The notes under the pieces were generated by a model. The model saw only the letters and a program-made list of their open reading frames with translations. It ran no database searches and had not been told where the DNA came from. Made by a program: the position numbers and the translations under genes. From contig OY735207.1 in the NCBI GenBank assembly GCA_963457665.1, positions 49,983,054-50,047,053 of the forward strand: a stretch of 64,000 nucleotides of DNA, read 5' to 3'. The DNA comes from Thysanoteuthis rhombus. Taxonomy: Eukaryota; Mollusca; Cephalopoda; Oegopsida; Thysanoteuthidae. Every line of letters starts with the position of its first letter. The first letter of the stretch is position 1. Shown here one piece after another: positions 37,221-48,504 of the stretch.

Positions 37221-40200
37221 CTCACCAACATCTCCTTTCCGACATTATCACATCTCCTCCAACTCACCGATATCTCATTTCCTACATTATCACACTCCTC
37301 CAAGTCACCGATATCTCCTTTCCTATATTATCATACTCCTCCAACTCACCGATATCTCCTTTCCTACATTATCACACTCCTCCAACTCCCCAATATCTCC
37401 TTTCCTACATTATCACACTCCTCCAACTCACCAACATCTCCTTTCCTTCATTATCACATCTCCTCCAACTCACCAACATCTCCTTTCCTACATTATCACA
37501 TCTCCTCCAACTCACCAACACCTCCTTTCCTACATTATCACATCTCCTCCAACTCACCAACATCTCCTTTCCTACATTATCACATCTCGTCCAACTCACC
37601 GATATCTCCTTTCCTATATTATCATACTCCTCCAACTCACCGATATCTCCTTTCCTACATTATCACACTCCTCCAACTCCCCAATATCTCCTTTCCTACA
37701 TTATCACACTCCTCCAACTCACCAACATCTCCTTTCCTTCATTATCACATCTCCTCCAACTCACCAACATCTCCTTTCCTACATTATCACATCTCCTCCA
37801 ACTCACCAACATCTCCTTTCCTACATTATCACATCTCCTCCAACTCACCAACATCTCCTTTCCTACATTATCACATCTCGTCCAACTCACTGATATCTCC
37901 TTTCCTACATTATCACATCTCCTCCAACTCACCGATATCTCCTTTCCTACATTATCACACTCCTCCAACTCCCCAATATCTCCTTTCCTACATTATCACA
38001 CTCCTCCAACTCCCCAATATCTCCTTTCCTACATTATCACACTCCTCCAACTCCCCAATATCTCCTTTCCTACATTATCACACTCCTCCAACTCACCAAC
38101 ATCTCCTTTCCTTCATTATCACATCTCCTCCAACTCACCAACATCTCGTTTCCTACATTATCACATCTCCTCCAACTCACCAACATCTCCTTTCCTACAT
38201 TATCACATCTCCTCCAACTCACCAACATCTCCTTTCCTACATTATCACATCTCGTCCAACTCACTGATATCTCCTTTCCTACATTATCACATCTCCTCCA
38301 ACTCACCGATATCTCCTTTCCTACATTATCACATCTCATCCAACTCACCGATATCTCCTTTCCTACATTATCACATCTCCTCCAACTCACCAACATCTCC
38401 TTTCCTACATTATCACATCTCCTCCAACTCACCAACATCTCCTTTCCTACATTATCACATCTCGTCCAACTCACTGATATCTCCTTTCCTACATTATCAC
38501 ATCTCCTCCAACTCACCAACATCTCCTTTCCTACATTATCACATCTCCTCCAACTCACCGATATCTCCTTTCCTACATTATCACATCTCCTCCAACTCAC
38601 CAACATCTCCTTTCCTACATTATCACATCTCCTCCAACTCACCGATATCTCCTTTCCTACATTATCACATCTCGTCCAACTCACTGATATCTCCTTTCCT
38701 ACATTATCACATCTCCTCCAACTCACCGATATCTCCTTTCCTACATTATCACATCTCCTCCAACTCACCGATATCTCCTTTCCTACATTATCACATCTCC
38801 TCCAACTCACCAACATCTCCTTTCCTACATTATCACATCTCCTCCAACTCACCAACATCTCCTTTCCTACATTATCACATCTCGTCCAACTCACTGATAT
38901 CTCCTTTCCTACATTATCACATCTCCTCCAACTCACCAACATCTCCTTTCCTACATTATCACATCTCCTCCAACTCACCAACATCTCCTTTCCTACATTA
39001 TCACATCTCCTCCAACTCACCAACATCTCCTTTCCTACATTATCACATCTCGTCCAACTCACTGATATCTCCTTTCCTACATTATCACATCTCCTCCAAC
39101 TCACCAACATCTCCTTTCCTACATTATCACATCTCCTCCAACTCACCAACATCTCCTTTCCTACATTATCACATCTCCTCCAACTCACCAACATCTCCTT
39201 TCCTACATTATCACATCTCGTCCAACTCACTGATATCTCCTTTCCTACATTATCACATCTCCTCCAACTCACCGATATCTCCTTTCCTACATTATCACAT
39301 CTCCTCCAACTCACCGATATCTCCTTTCCTACATTATCACATCTCCTCCAACTCACCAACATCTCCTTTCCTACATTATCACATCTCCTCCAACTCACCA
39401 ACATCTCCTTTCCTACATTATCACATCTCCTCCAACTCACCAACATCTCCTTTCCTACATTATCACATCTCGTCCAACTCACTGATATCTCCTTTCCTAC
39501 ATTATCACATCTCGTCCAACTCACCGATATCTCCTTTCCTACATTATCACACATCCTCCAACTCACCAACATCTCCTTTCCTACATTATCACATCTCCTC
39601 CAACTCACCGATATCTCCTTTCCTACATTATCACATCTCCTCCAACTCACCAACATCTCCTTTCCTACATTATCACATCTCTTCCAACTCACCAACATCT
39701 CCTTTCCTACATTATCACATCTCCTCCAACTCACCAACATCTCCTTTCCTACATTATCACATCTCGTCCAACTCACTGATATCTCCTTTCCTACATTATC
39801 ACATCTCCTCCAACTCACCGATATCTCCTTTCCTACATTATCACATCTCCTCCAACTCACCGATATCTCCTTTCCTACATTATCACATCTCCTCCAACTC
39901 ACCAACATCTCCTTTCCTACATTATCACATCTCCTCCAACTCACCAATATCTCCTTTCCTACATTATCACACTCCTCCAACTCACCAACATCTCCTTTCT
40001 GACATTATCACATCTCCTCCAACTCACCGATATCTCATTTCCTACATTATCACACTCCTCCAAGTCACCGATATCTCCTTTCCTATATTATCATACTCCT
40101 CCAACTCACCGATATCTCCTTTCCTAACTTATCACACTCCTCCAACTCACCAACATCTCCTTTCCTACATTATCATACTCCTCCAACTCACCAATATCTC

Positions 40201-40652
40201 CTTTCCTACATTATCATACTCCTCCAACTCACCAATATCTCCTTTCCTACATTATCATACTCCTCCAACTCACCAACATCTCCTTTCCGACATTATCACA
40301 TCTCCTCCAACTCACCAATATCTTCATATATTCTATATAGATATTTTCATGATATTTCTATATGCTAACTTACTGCCTGTTCTGCGCACTCGCGGTGTGT
40401 ACCCGTTTTGCACACCCTGGAAAACACCAAAAAAGAATTTTTCTCCTCCAATTTTGAATACTCTTATTTTCCTTTCCTCTCTCTAATTCATATCCTTACA
40501 TCTTTCTCTCTTAATTCCCACTCTCTTTTACCCCTTCTCTCTTTCTGTTTATACCCTTTTACTCCTGTCTCACTCCTCTCATCCTTCTTTTTCCTTTTTT
40601 TTTATCACACCCTACTCCTCTCTTCTATATACCTTTCTCTTCTCTGTTCCAG

Positions 40653-40679
40653 ACACCTCAATGCTATCCAACATCCCAG
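40653..40679 (+). CDS. Weak candidate 27-nt microexon
   Basis: A strong pyrimidine tract (ACCTTTCTCTTCTCTGTTCCAG, 40631-40652, quoted in part as TCTCTTCTCTGTTCCAG) is followed by 27 bases and a donor CAG|GTATGA. If it receives two bases from an upstream exon, it reads HLNAIQHP and leaves AG over. That phase agrees with the exon at 6001 and the one at 47770. Pyrimidine tracts are common here, so acceptor-like sites will arise by chance; the signal is mostly the donor and the phase agreement. Confidence 0.25.
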
Positions 40680-40719
40680 GTATGAAGTGATGATATTTTG
40701 AAAAATACAATTTTGTTGC

Positions 40720-43240
40720 TCTCTCTGCTTTACCAAATAATCTGCCTGGCGCTTTTGCAAGAATTGTTCAATTCTTGCTCTTCTTCACTGAAAAAAAACT
40801 TTTATTTTTATTTGTTTTTTGTTTTTTTGTTTCTTTTTGTTTCTTGTCTTGTTGCTTTGGCAACACAAGATTAATCTGTTGATGTAAACCATTAGAAGAA
40901 TCTACCCTTGGGTGGGGTGGGATAGAAGGAAAGGAAGGAGAATAAATTGGAAGTTGATTTTTTTTTTTTTCTTTTTTGTAAACCATACAAACAAAAATTC
41001 AGTATTGTTACAAAAAGAAAATAAATGGTGAAACTCTTCGATAAAAATCAACCATTATTCTGACAAAACATCTTATGCAAAGATATTGTCTATGGTGGGA
41101 AAACTCGAAGAATTGGCATACATCAACTTGTCAGCTAAATGTATAAGTCAGACCAGTGCATTTTCGCTGCTCAACAGGAACACAGAAAGGAATTCTTTGT
41201 TTAACACAGAAAGAAGTTAAAAACTTCTGCAACCTACGTTACAAATGTTTAAATGAAAAAAAAAGTACCGTTTTTCACTTGGCACAATCGAAAAAGAGAC
41301 TCCCTCTTTTTACATATGGATAGCACACCAGAGAAGTATCAGTTGAGACTTTGTGGTAACAACAAAAATCACAAGAAGATTGAGTTTAGTTGTCTGAGAA
41401 ATTCTTTGAATGAAATCTAATGTAAAGCACTGTGAATTCTTCAGGAAGCATTGCAAGTGAATTGTGTATACATTGCACTTGTTTCCAGTGGAAGCCTTCT
41501 GTCAGCAGGCCTGTAATGGGGTGGGCATTTATTAGACTGTTGAGAATGATGTATTTCATCATTTCAAGCTGCTAAAATGCAAGGAATTCGTTTTCCTTTT
41601 GACCCCTGGAACATTTTTCCCTTGGTACAGGCCTAGTCTTACCTTTAAAAACTTTCCCTTGATAGGGAAAAATTGTCCAAAATGCAGAGGAGGGTGAGGT
41701 TAAAATCTTTCACCCAGAATTTAGACACCAATGTATACAAAAGTACCATATATGCCAGTTGAGAGACATTTGATTTGATACTTTTACATAGTATCCAATG
41801 CTCTGGTATTATGACTAGGGGGCTGTCTAACAAAGCTTGATAGGGACAGTTATGGGGCTTGGATAATTTGCTCTGAACATTAGTCCTCCAAATAACCTTA
41901 TAAACTATTTATCTCTGGCATATACGGAATACCTGCAAAAAAATCCAACCGGCCATTTTTGAAAAGGGTTATGTGTGATAAAAAAGATTTTGATTAAAAA
42001 AATGTCTCGCTATAACTCTATATGTATGTGTCTGTCCCTTTGTGGAACTAGAGAAAGAATACATCCTCTTGTTTCATTTATAATTCAGTGGAATCACTGC
42101 CCCTATTGGATGGTTTCCTGCTAGTATGTATATTGAACAGAAAGTAACAACAGTTCAAGTTAGCATTTTAGCTAATTTATAAATAGAACCCCTTATGAAA
42201 CTGTTGAAAATAACTTTCTCACGATATTTTACTTCAAACATCCCCTTAGATCCATTGTGTATACATCTCGAATCTGTTGAGATGCACCATTGTTTATGGG
42301 CCAGGGGGTGGGGTCAGAGTAACAAGCAGTCAGTTGTTTTAATACTTCTGCCCACAAAGTTTGTGATGTATATGCATTCGGTCGTATCCGTCTTTCATCT
42401 GTCCAAGATTACACAATAGATTTCTATGAAATTTGGTTTTAGAGTTGGCAATGAAATAAGTGGTTAAATTTTGAAATAGATCCAGGAATTCTTTTTTTGT
42501 TTTTTGTACATTTGTACGTTTTCTGTGTAAAAGTTAATGTTCCCCAGTGCTACATAATCAATGTCAGAGTGAGGAAATTATGTAAGATATCATTTTTCTG
42601 TCTTGAACGAATCCATTGACACTAAACTCGGATAATTATTTCAATCTCTTTGTCAGCTTCTTTTAATGCAAAGAAATTCCTAAATACCATCATCGCTTCT
42701 TTCGCTCCTCATTTAAGTACTGCCATTAACCACCAGGTTTTTCCCACTTCCCTCGTATAAAACTGTCAGAGAAACGAATAAAGTTTTGGTCAAAACGTCA
42801 CAGAGAGAGATGGATAGAGGCAGGAGAATTAGATGCACCAAGACCAATGACTAACTTGACCACTGTGTCATCTGGATGTTCGTATGTATCGATCACAGAT
42901 CCAATGTCCAGCAAGGGTGTCTCTTGCAACTTTTAACTGCCATCCCCTCCCCGCCTCATGCTTTTCTGTGCCAGCCGACTGTTGCTGTTGTCGCTTCCAC
43001 CAACCATGATGACTCATGCCTTCATTCTCTGCTTCCGCTGCTGCTGTCATTGTCACAATAACGCAGCACGGGATTGTGCTTACAGTGTGGAGCACTTCGT
43101 ATATATAGTTTGCATTGCCAAAGAGATGCAAATACTTGTGTAGATTTGTGTTTTTCAGACTTAGCAAATGAATGATTGTGGACACAGGTCTGTGTGAGCG
43201 TTCAATACATATGAATATTTGACTCCTTTTTCTCTGAGAT
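40720..43240. other. AT-rich stretch, no supported gene
   Basis: Apart from a partial repeat-C copy (42375), no family is recognised. A 131-codon minus frame (42868-43263) covers a CTG/CAG-rich, GC-richer patch near 42950-43070; it has no identifiable domain and its glutamine and alanine runs come from short CTG repeats. Confidence 0.4.
42375..42515 (+). repeat. Dispersed repeat family C, partial copy
   Basis: Contains CATCTGTCCAAGATTACACA, TTTCTATGAAATTTGG, TTAAATTTTGAAATAGATCC and AGGAATTCTTTTTTTG, in the order seen in the 5' half of other family-C copies. The 3' half is absent. Confidence 0.4.
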
Positions 43241-43249
43241 AAGGAATTA

Positions 43250-43336
43250 CCATTATCATACATTGTTTTACCCGGACTAGTGTCCTCTTAACTACTAAGA
43301 TGGAGACACTGGTCCGAGTAAATCAGTGTATAATGA
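43250..43336. other. Long imperfect hairpin (precursor-miRNA-like)
   Basis: TTTACCCGGACTAGTGTC at 43267-43284 pairs with GACACTGGTCCGAGTAAA at 43305-43322: 18 bp with one mismatch and one G-T pair, around a 20-base loop. Pairing continues imperfectly outward through CATTAT... and ...ATAATG, giving arms of about 35 bases. Size and shape resemble an animal microRNA precursor, or a small palindromic MITE. No second copy of the arms was noticed here. Confidence 0.4.
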
Positions 43337-43979
43337 CAAAAAAAATATTTGACTTGGTTCAAACCATGCAGGGATGTCACTCACAATTTTGTAAGACTTT
43401 TTTTATAGTTATCACAAAATAACGAGAGATCATTTCAAGTAGAGTTTCAAAGTAATTTGACTAATTATTTTTGTCGGATTATGTTTCCGTTTCTTAATTA
43501 TATAATAGTCATTAAGGCTTACATATAGTTGGCATAAACAGGGTCAAATTTTAACATCGCTGGGATTCGATGCATAACATTACTTGTGACCCCCCCCACT
43601 AATTTCATTCATATAATTTTCGAACAAATCAAAGCAAAAATGACATATAAAATTATGATGTTAAATTCAACGTTTTTTATGGATTAATAATTTATCTCTA
43701 TATGGTATAATCCTCAAATCAAAAAAAGTTTAATCGTGATATTTTAATTTTTTTAACTGAAGGGGGAAAAAAATTGAGTTCTTTTTTTTTAAGAAGGAGG
43801 TTGGGACCTGTGCAGCTGAATTGCTTGCACTGTCTCAAGTACAGCCCTGGGCATAAATGCACTTGCACAAGGATGTTTAAAAAAAAAACAAGAAGCAGAT
43901 TATTATGCAGCAAGATGGATTGGGAAGGAAGAGGAAAGATGTGATACCTTTATAGGCATTTATAAGTTAACAAATAGTC

Positions 43980-44165
43980 ATGAATTGTGAGTTCAACTCT
44001 CAGTAAGTACCCCACACATGTCGTCCCTCACTAGACTAAGCTAATTTTAGTAAATTAAGATCCTCACAATGGAGCAATGGTTAGCAAGCTGTTGTGAGTT
44101 ACTCACTGGGTCCCACATACTTGCAGTTTGTCATTTTATACTAAGCTTATTAAATAACTAATATA
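43980..44165 (+). repeat. Two adjacent SINE-like family B fragments
   Basis: AGTTCAACTCTCAGTAAG with CTAGACTAAGCTAATTTTAG is followed at once by GGAGCAATGGTTAGCAAGC, GTTACTCACTGGG and ATACTAAGCTTATTAAATAA. Each half has the tRNA-like head and the ACTAAGCTTAGTAAAT tail typical of the family, in plus orientation. Confidence 0.5.
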
Positions 44166-44499
44166 GTACCCATAAAAATGACTGGATTATTTAGGTATGG
44201 ATCAACACTTCTGTCTATGATCTAAGTGTTTGTCTGGGATTAGAGTGCAGTATCTGTGTAGGATCATTGTAGTATCTGCATGCTCTGCCTAGGATCAAAG
44301 TGTTGCTCCTCAGCCTTTCTGCCTATGATTAAAGTGTAGTATATGTATATGGGACCCCACGTCAAACATTGGACCTTGCCTCACGTCTTACTCTCGTTAA
44401 GAAATGAGTAGATATGAATTTGTACACTCATTGGAAAGTGTTATACATGGAAAAAAATATATATATATGGATAGGGTTTTATGTATGTTAACTAGTTAC

Positions 44500-44625
44500 C
44501 TTTGCTGTGGAGCAATGGTTAGCAAGTTAATTTTCCAGGCCATTATGACTGGAGTTCAATCCAGCTCTGGGTGCTCTTATACTTGTAGTCTTGTAACATA
44601 CTAATGAAAGCATGATGAATAAAAA
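44500..44625 (+). repeat. SINE-like family B copy with tRNA-type head
   Basis: GGAGCAATGGTTAGCAAGTT (A-box region) is followed by GGAGTTCAATCCAGCTCTGG, whose GTTCAATCC is a good B box. The tail CTTGTAGTCTTGTAACATAC follows. This is the clearest RNA polymerase III promoter pair in the window. Confidence 0.5.
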
Positions 44626-44819
44626 TGTTACCTACTTTGGGCTAAAATAAAAGGATCGATACATCAGCAGCCCAACACAATTATTAGCTGAATTTTCACT
44701 GTATAAGGTTCAGTCTGTGTGATCAATTGTGTTCAGTGCATTAATAAGGAAGGATATTAGGTTGAAAAATGAGTATTTGTTGTATAAAATGAAAGTCTTT
44801 TTCACTATTTATCAATGTA

Positions 44820-45185
44820 AAAAAGGTGGCGCATCACGTCTCCTCGGAGACAACTCCCAATGGAGTATAGAGGTTGGTGACAGTCTCGGTCTCTGTTGCA
44901 TGCATTGACTTGGTGATCCTTACAAGTTTCAAGACTGGTCGAGACCAGGATTTTATTCCTACAAGTTTTTATAACCACCCGATTGGTAGGCTGCAAGTCC
45001 ACCGAAAGGATGCCTCCACTATGGTTGTGCAGCTTACAACATACTCAATTAGCTGCTGCATGTGCAGAGAAATTTGTCCTAATGAACAGTTCTCCACACT
45101 CATTGTTGATACCAGGAATCAAACCCGGGACTTTCTGTATGTGAGGCTGACATGCAAGCTATTAGACTATCTGAACAGACTCTTA
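44820..45185 (-). mobile_element. SINE-like family A copy (tRNA-type head), copy 2
   Basis: Collinear with 8834-9205: GACAACTCCCAATGGAGTAT, CTTGGTGATCCTTACAAG, GACTGGTCGAGACCAG, ACTCAATTAGCTGCTG and GGAATCAAACCCGGGA occur in the same order. On the minus strand GGTTTGATTCC (45125-45115) is the B-box equivalent. The 117-codon frame crossing it (44874-45227) is not a gene. Confidence 0.65.
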
Positions 45186-45229
45186 TCAATATCCTTTGTA
45201 GTTATGTATTTCCTGTTGGTGCCATAGAT

Positions 45230-46440
45230 CAGTGTTTAAACCCGGGTAAAAGCCAGGTTTTTGAACAGATTTTCAAAGCAGACAAGCTGATCATCTGAAA
45301 GATTGATGTGACACATTCCCCCCCACACATATGCTGTTTGGTCTTGTGCTGTGTTGTGTTGAGCTTGGAAAATATTTATGCGATACGTTATTTCAAAGAT
45401 ACAATATAAAAGCCGTTTTCACTTTTTATGAAATTTTTGTTTGTTTTTCTAGAGTCTTGTCATGCTAAAGCAAGCAGAAAGAGAGGAAGGGGTAAAAGAA
45501 AGCATGTGTCCAGGGTTGCATAAGCTAAAGCGCACCACTATGTGTATATGTCTTTGCATCTAATTCACTATTACTGCTTCTTTTGTAATAGGCTTGAAAA
45601 AAAATATAGCCATCTCTGATTTTTCATGAATGAAAATGTTTTCATGTATTTGTTTTTCTCATCCGATTCTGTTGTCTTATTGTTATGAAGTTCTCAAAAA
45701 ATACAAAAAGTTTGGAGAATTGTAGGAATGACGGAAGAATAAATTTTGTTTTAGGAATGCACTTTTTGTTATGCAGTTAATACGTTCATACTGAAATGTA
45801 TGTTTGAATAATTCATTAATATGTAAATGATCCTGTCAAAAGATGACTGGTACAATGCTTATAAGTTTATAAACTTACTGTCAAAATTGATAGATCTAAT
45901 TCTCCAAACACTTTTTGCAAATCACCAGCGTAAGTTTCAACTTCTCAGGAAAACATCCACAGTCCAGATACCTATTTAACGCTGTTTCTATCACACACAC
46001 ACACACACATACTTAGGAAACCAAGTATTAAAAGCGGTGTTCAGCTTACTCCTTCGAATCTGTAGAATCACAGTTAATTCAACATAGCAATATAACTTCC
46101 ACCGGGCAGCTCTTCACACTCGACTAAGAAATCTTGTTTATTCATACAGTACTTCAGAAGTGTCCATTTATAGAGAAGTGGGGTAGCCTTTCATTTTATA
46201 AATTCCTATAGAACAAATAAAATTTATCTTATGAAATGATACTTTGACACTCATGATCATGATTGGGGAACACGTCAGTTTTACAAATCAATCTCTCAAG
46301 ATAAATGGAAAACGATATTGATCAAAGTTCAGTAAGGAATAAGGTTCCATTCTTTGAGCACCCAGTGAGTATCATTTAGTAACAATGGCTTGTAAGATCA
46401 GCAGTCTAATTTATGACTGTTAGTAGCTAAGTCCAGTCCG
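45230..46440. other. AT-rich stretch, no gene seen
   Basis: A family-B tail fragment (GTCTTGTGCTGTGTTGTGTT then GAGCTTGGAAAATA) lies near 45340-45375 and a short CA run at 45991-46008. Nothing else is recognised. Confidence 0.5.
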
Positions 46441-47476
46441 GCTCCAGATTGCATCTGTCTCTCCCTCTCCCTCCATCTCTCCCTTTGCTGTCTCTCTCCA
46501 TTCTACTCTTCCTCTGACACTCTCTCATAGCTGCAAGCCCCCCCCCCCGATTGTTTACATATTTCCTCTCCCGTCACTCCAATTCAAAAAAGCCTGTATC
46601 AAAGCAAACGCATTTGCAAGTTTTCCTTTGATATTCTGACCCCCCACCCTGATCCATTTGTTTTTTCCAAATTCCGACTCTTTTTATCCCATTAAATGAT
46701 TTCTATGCACCAATGCCGCTGATCATTCGATTTTTGTCTCAACCAAAATGTTTATCTTTGTCATCAAACTGAATGTATCACCTACATCCATCCATTGATG
46801 TCTCTCTTCGCCTACTCCTTCCCCCTCTTCCGTTTTCCCACTCACTCAGCCAATACCTCCCTCTCTTTTATAACCCTAACCTTCCCTCTCTCTCTTTCTT
46901 CCCTCCCTCTCTCTCTCTTTCGTCCCTCCCTCTCTCTCTCTTTCGTCCCTCCCTCTCTCTCTCTTTCGTCCCCCCTCTCTCTCTCTTTCGTCCCTTCCCC
47001 CTCTCTCTCTCTCTCTTCCGTCCCTTCCCCCTCTCTCTCTCTCTTCCGTCCCTTCCCCCTCTCTCTCTCTCTTCCGTCCCTCCCCCTCTCTCTCTCTCTT
47101 CCGTCCCTCCCCCCTCTCTCTCTCTTCCGTCCCTCCCCCCTCTCTCTCTCTCTTCTGTCCCTCCCCCTCTCTCTCTTCCGTCCTTCCCCCCCTCTCTCTC
47201 TTCCGTCCTTCCCCCCCTCTCTCTCTTCCGTCCTTCCCCCCCTCTCTCTCTCTCTTCCGTCCTTCCCCCTCTCTCTCTCTCTTCCGTCCTTCCCCCTCTC
47301 TCTCTCTCTTTCGTCCCTCCCTCCCTCTCTCTTTCGTCCCCCTCTCTCTATCCTTCCATCCCCCCATTCCTCCTCCCTTGTTGTTTACTTCCTTCTTCCC
47401 TCTCTTTCTCTCCATCACCCCTCCAACCCCTCATTCTACTCTTTGTTTGTCGATCTTTCTCACTTTTACTTTTTCA

Positions 47477-47514
<38 letters not shown>

Positions 47515-47515
47515 A
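46440..47515. repeat. CT-rich array with CCGTCC words
   Basis: Dense from about 46870. Variable units of CTCTCTCTCT joined by TTCCGTCC/TTTCGTCC and CTTCCCCC or CTCCCTC. It is pyrimidine-rich on plus with a regular single G. Frames of 246 and 293 codons (+) and 180 codons (-) are repeat artefacts. Confidence 0.9.
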
Positions 47516-47769
47516 ATCATTCCCTTCCTTTCTCTCATCTATCCCCTATTCCCTTTTACAAGCATGTTTGTCACTCCTTGTCATCTTTGGCCCATTCAGA
47601 AGGTGTGTGTAATGGTGTATACAGCCCCCCCCCCTCTATCAGAAATAGTTTTATGCCAGCAAGCCTCTCGGAATGAGAACTCACAGATCTTATTTTTCCT
47701 TCCAACCCATCTCACTGGTTTGTGTTCTCCATTCATTCATTCCAACCGTTTCTCTTTGATTTCTGCCAG

Positions 47770-47857
47770 AATATTCAATCGTGAAATCAATATTCGACCA
47801 ATCGGAATATCATTGGTAGCCACTGTCGATCAGAGAGAGTTGGGAAAGGGTCATGAG
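47770..47857 (+). CDS. Candidate 88-nt internal exon
   Basis: A good acceptor (CGTTTCTCTTTGATTTCTGCCAG, ending at 47769; core TTTGATTTCTGCCAG) is followed by one split-codon base and 29 open codons, then a donor GAG|GTAGAA of moderate quality. The peptide begins IFNREINIRPIGISLVATVD and ends QRELGKGHE; it is coding-like, but I recognise no family. The frame continues open past the donor for 11 more codons, so the 3' boundary is uncertain. Phase agrees with the candidates at 40653 and 6001. Confidence 0.35.
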
Positions 47858-48100
47858 GTAGAAAATGATCGTTGCAATTTGTTCCTGTTTTTCTTCTGAT
47901 TTGTATTTCTTCCAAGGCAGACAATTGTGGTTCTGATATCCTCAAAGATATCTTGCCTGACAAAGTCAATGTGTATCAGCTGTATATCAAAGCATAATGG
48001 CCGTTCCACATAACATGAACTCCTGATGGAAAATGCAACAACACTATTTCAGCAAGCAATATTTAGAGAAACAGTACTGCAATTTTTTCTAAAAGTGTGT

Positions 48101-48105
48101 GTGTG

Positions 48106-48158
<53 letters not shown>
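48101..48158. repeat. (TG)n/(TA)n microsatellite
   Basis: A short TG run then about 25 TA units. Confidence 0.95.
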
Positions 48159-48160
<2 letters not shown>

Positions 48161-48504
48161 GCTTTTCCATAGGAATGGAGCACTCTGGTGGATGAGGGAT
48201 TTCTGTGTAAATAGATATATCGCTTAAATTCAGCTTTACTGACTGTCCAGTTCCATAGTCCAGAGGTAGGATATCTGAAGTGAGTGTTTCAATTCTGCCT
48301 CACAGTATTGGATGGGATAATGAAAAGTCTATAGCCACACTGAAGAGATATAATACATCAAAACAGCTGTCTGTGGATGACACAATAATGCATATATAAA
48401 GTTGTATTCGGTGACCTATATGTGTACTCAAGGCATGCTCTGTAAAAGAGTGAAAAATAATACTGTACTTTGTTTATCTCTTCTAATCAAATTGGCAGAT
48501 GTAT

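Larger units (their letters stand above)
25575..40323. repeat. 14.7-kb minisatellite with 42-bp and 41-bp units
   Basis: About 350 tandem units. The main 42-bp unit reads CTCCTCCAACTCACC, then AACATCTCC or GATATCTCC, then TTTCCTACATTATCACAT. It differs in a few fixed dimorphisms: AACATC versus GATATC, CTCCTCC versus CTCGTCC, CACC versus CACT. A 41-bp unit, with CACACTCC and CCCCAATATC, clusters at the left edge and at block junctions (for example 29560-30080). Because 42 is divisible by three, units in phase encode LLQLTNISFPTLSH on plus and RRCDNVGKEMLVSW on minus. That gives open frames of 1,316 codons (25540-29490, +) and 930, 888, 804, 636 and 356 codons (-). Each 41-bp unit shifts frame. 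No start context, splice signals or non-repeat flank supports translation. Multi-kilobase duplications are visible inside (see findings). Confidence 0.97.

Noticed and set aside
25575-40323. CRISPR array
   Set aside because: Units are contiguous near-identical tandem copies without unique spacers, in a eukaryotic context.
42868-43263. 131-codon minus frame with AAAEAENEG and QQQQ
   Set aside because: The runs come from short CTG/CAG repeats. No domain or splice support was seen.
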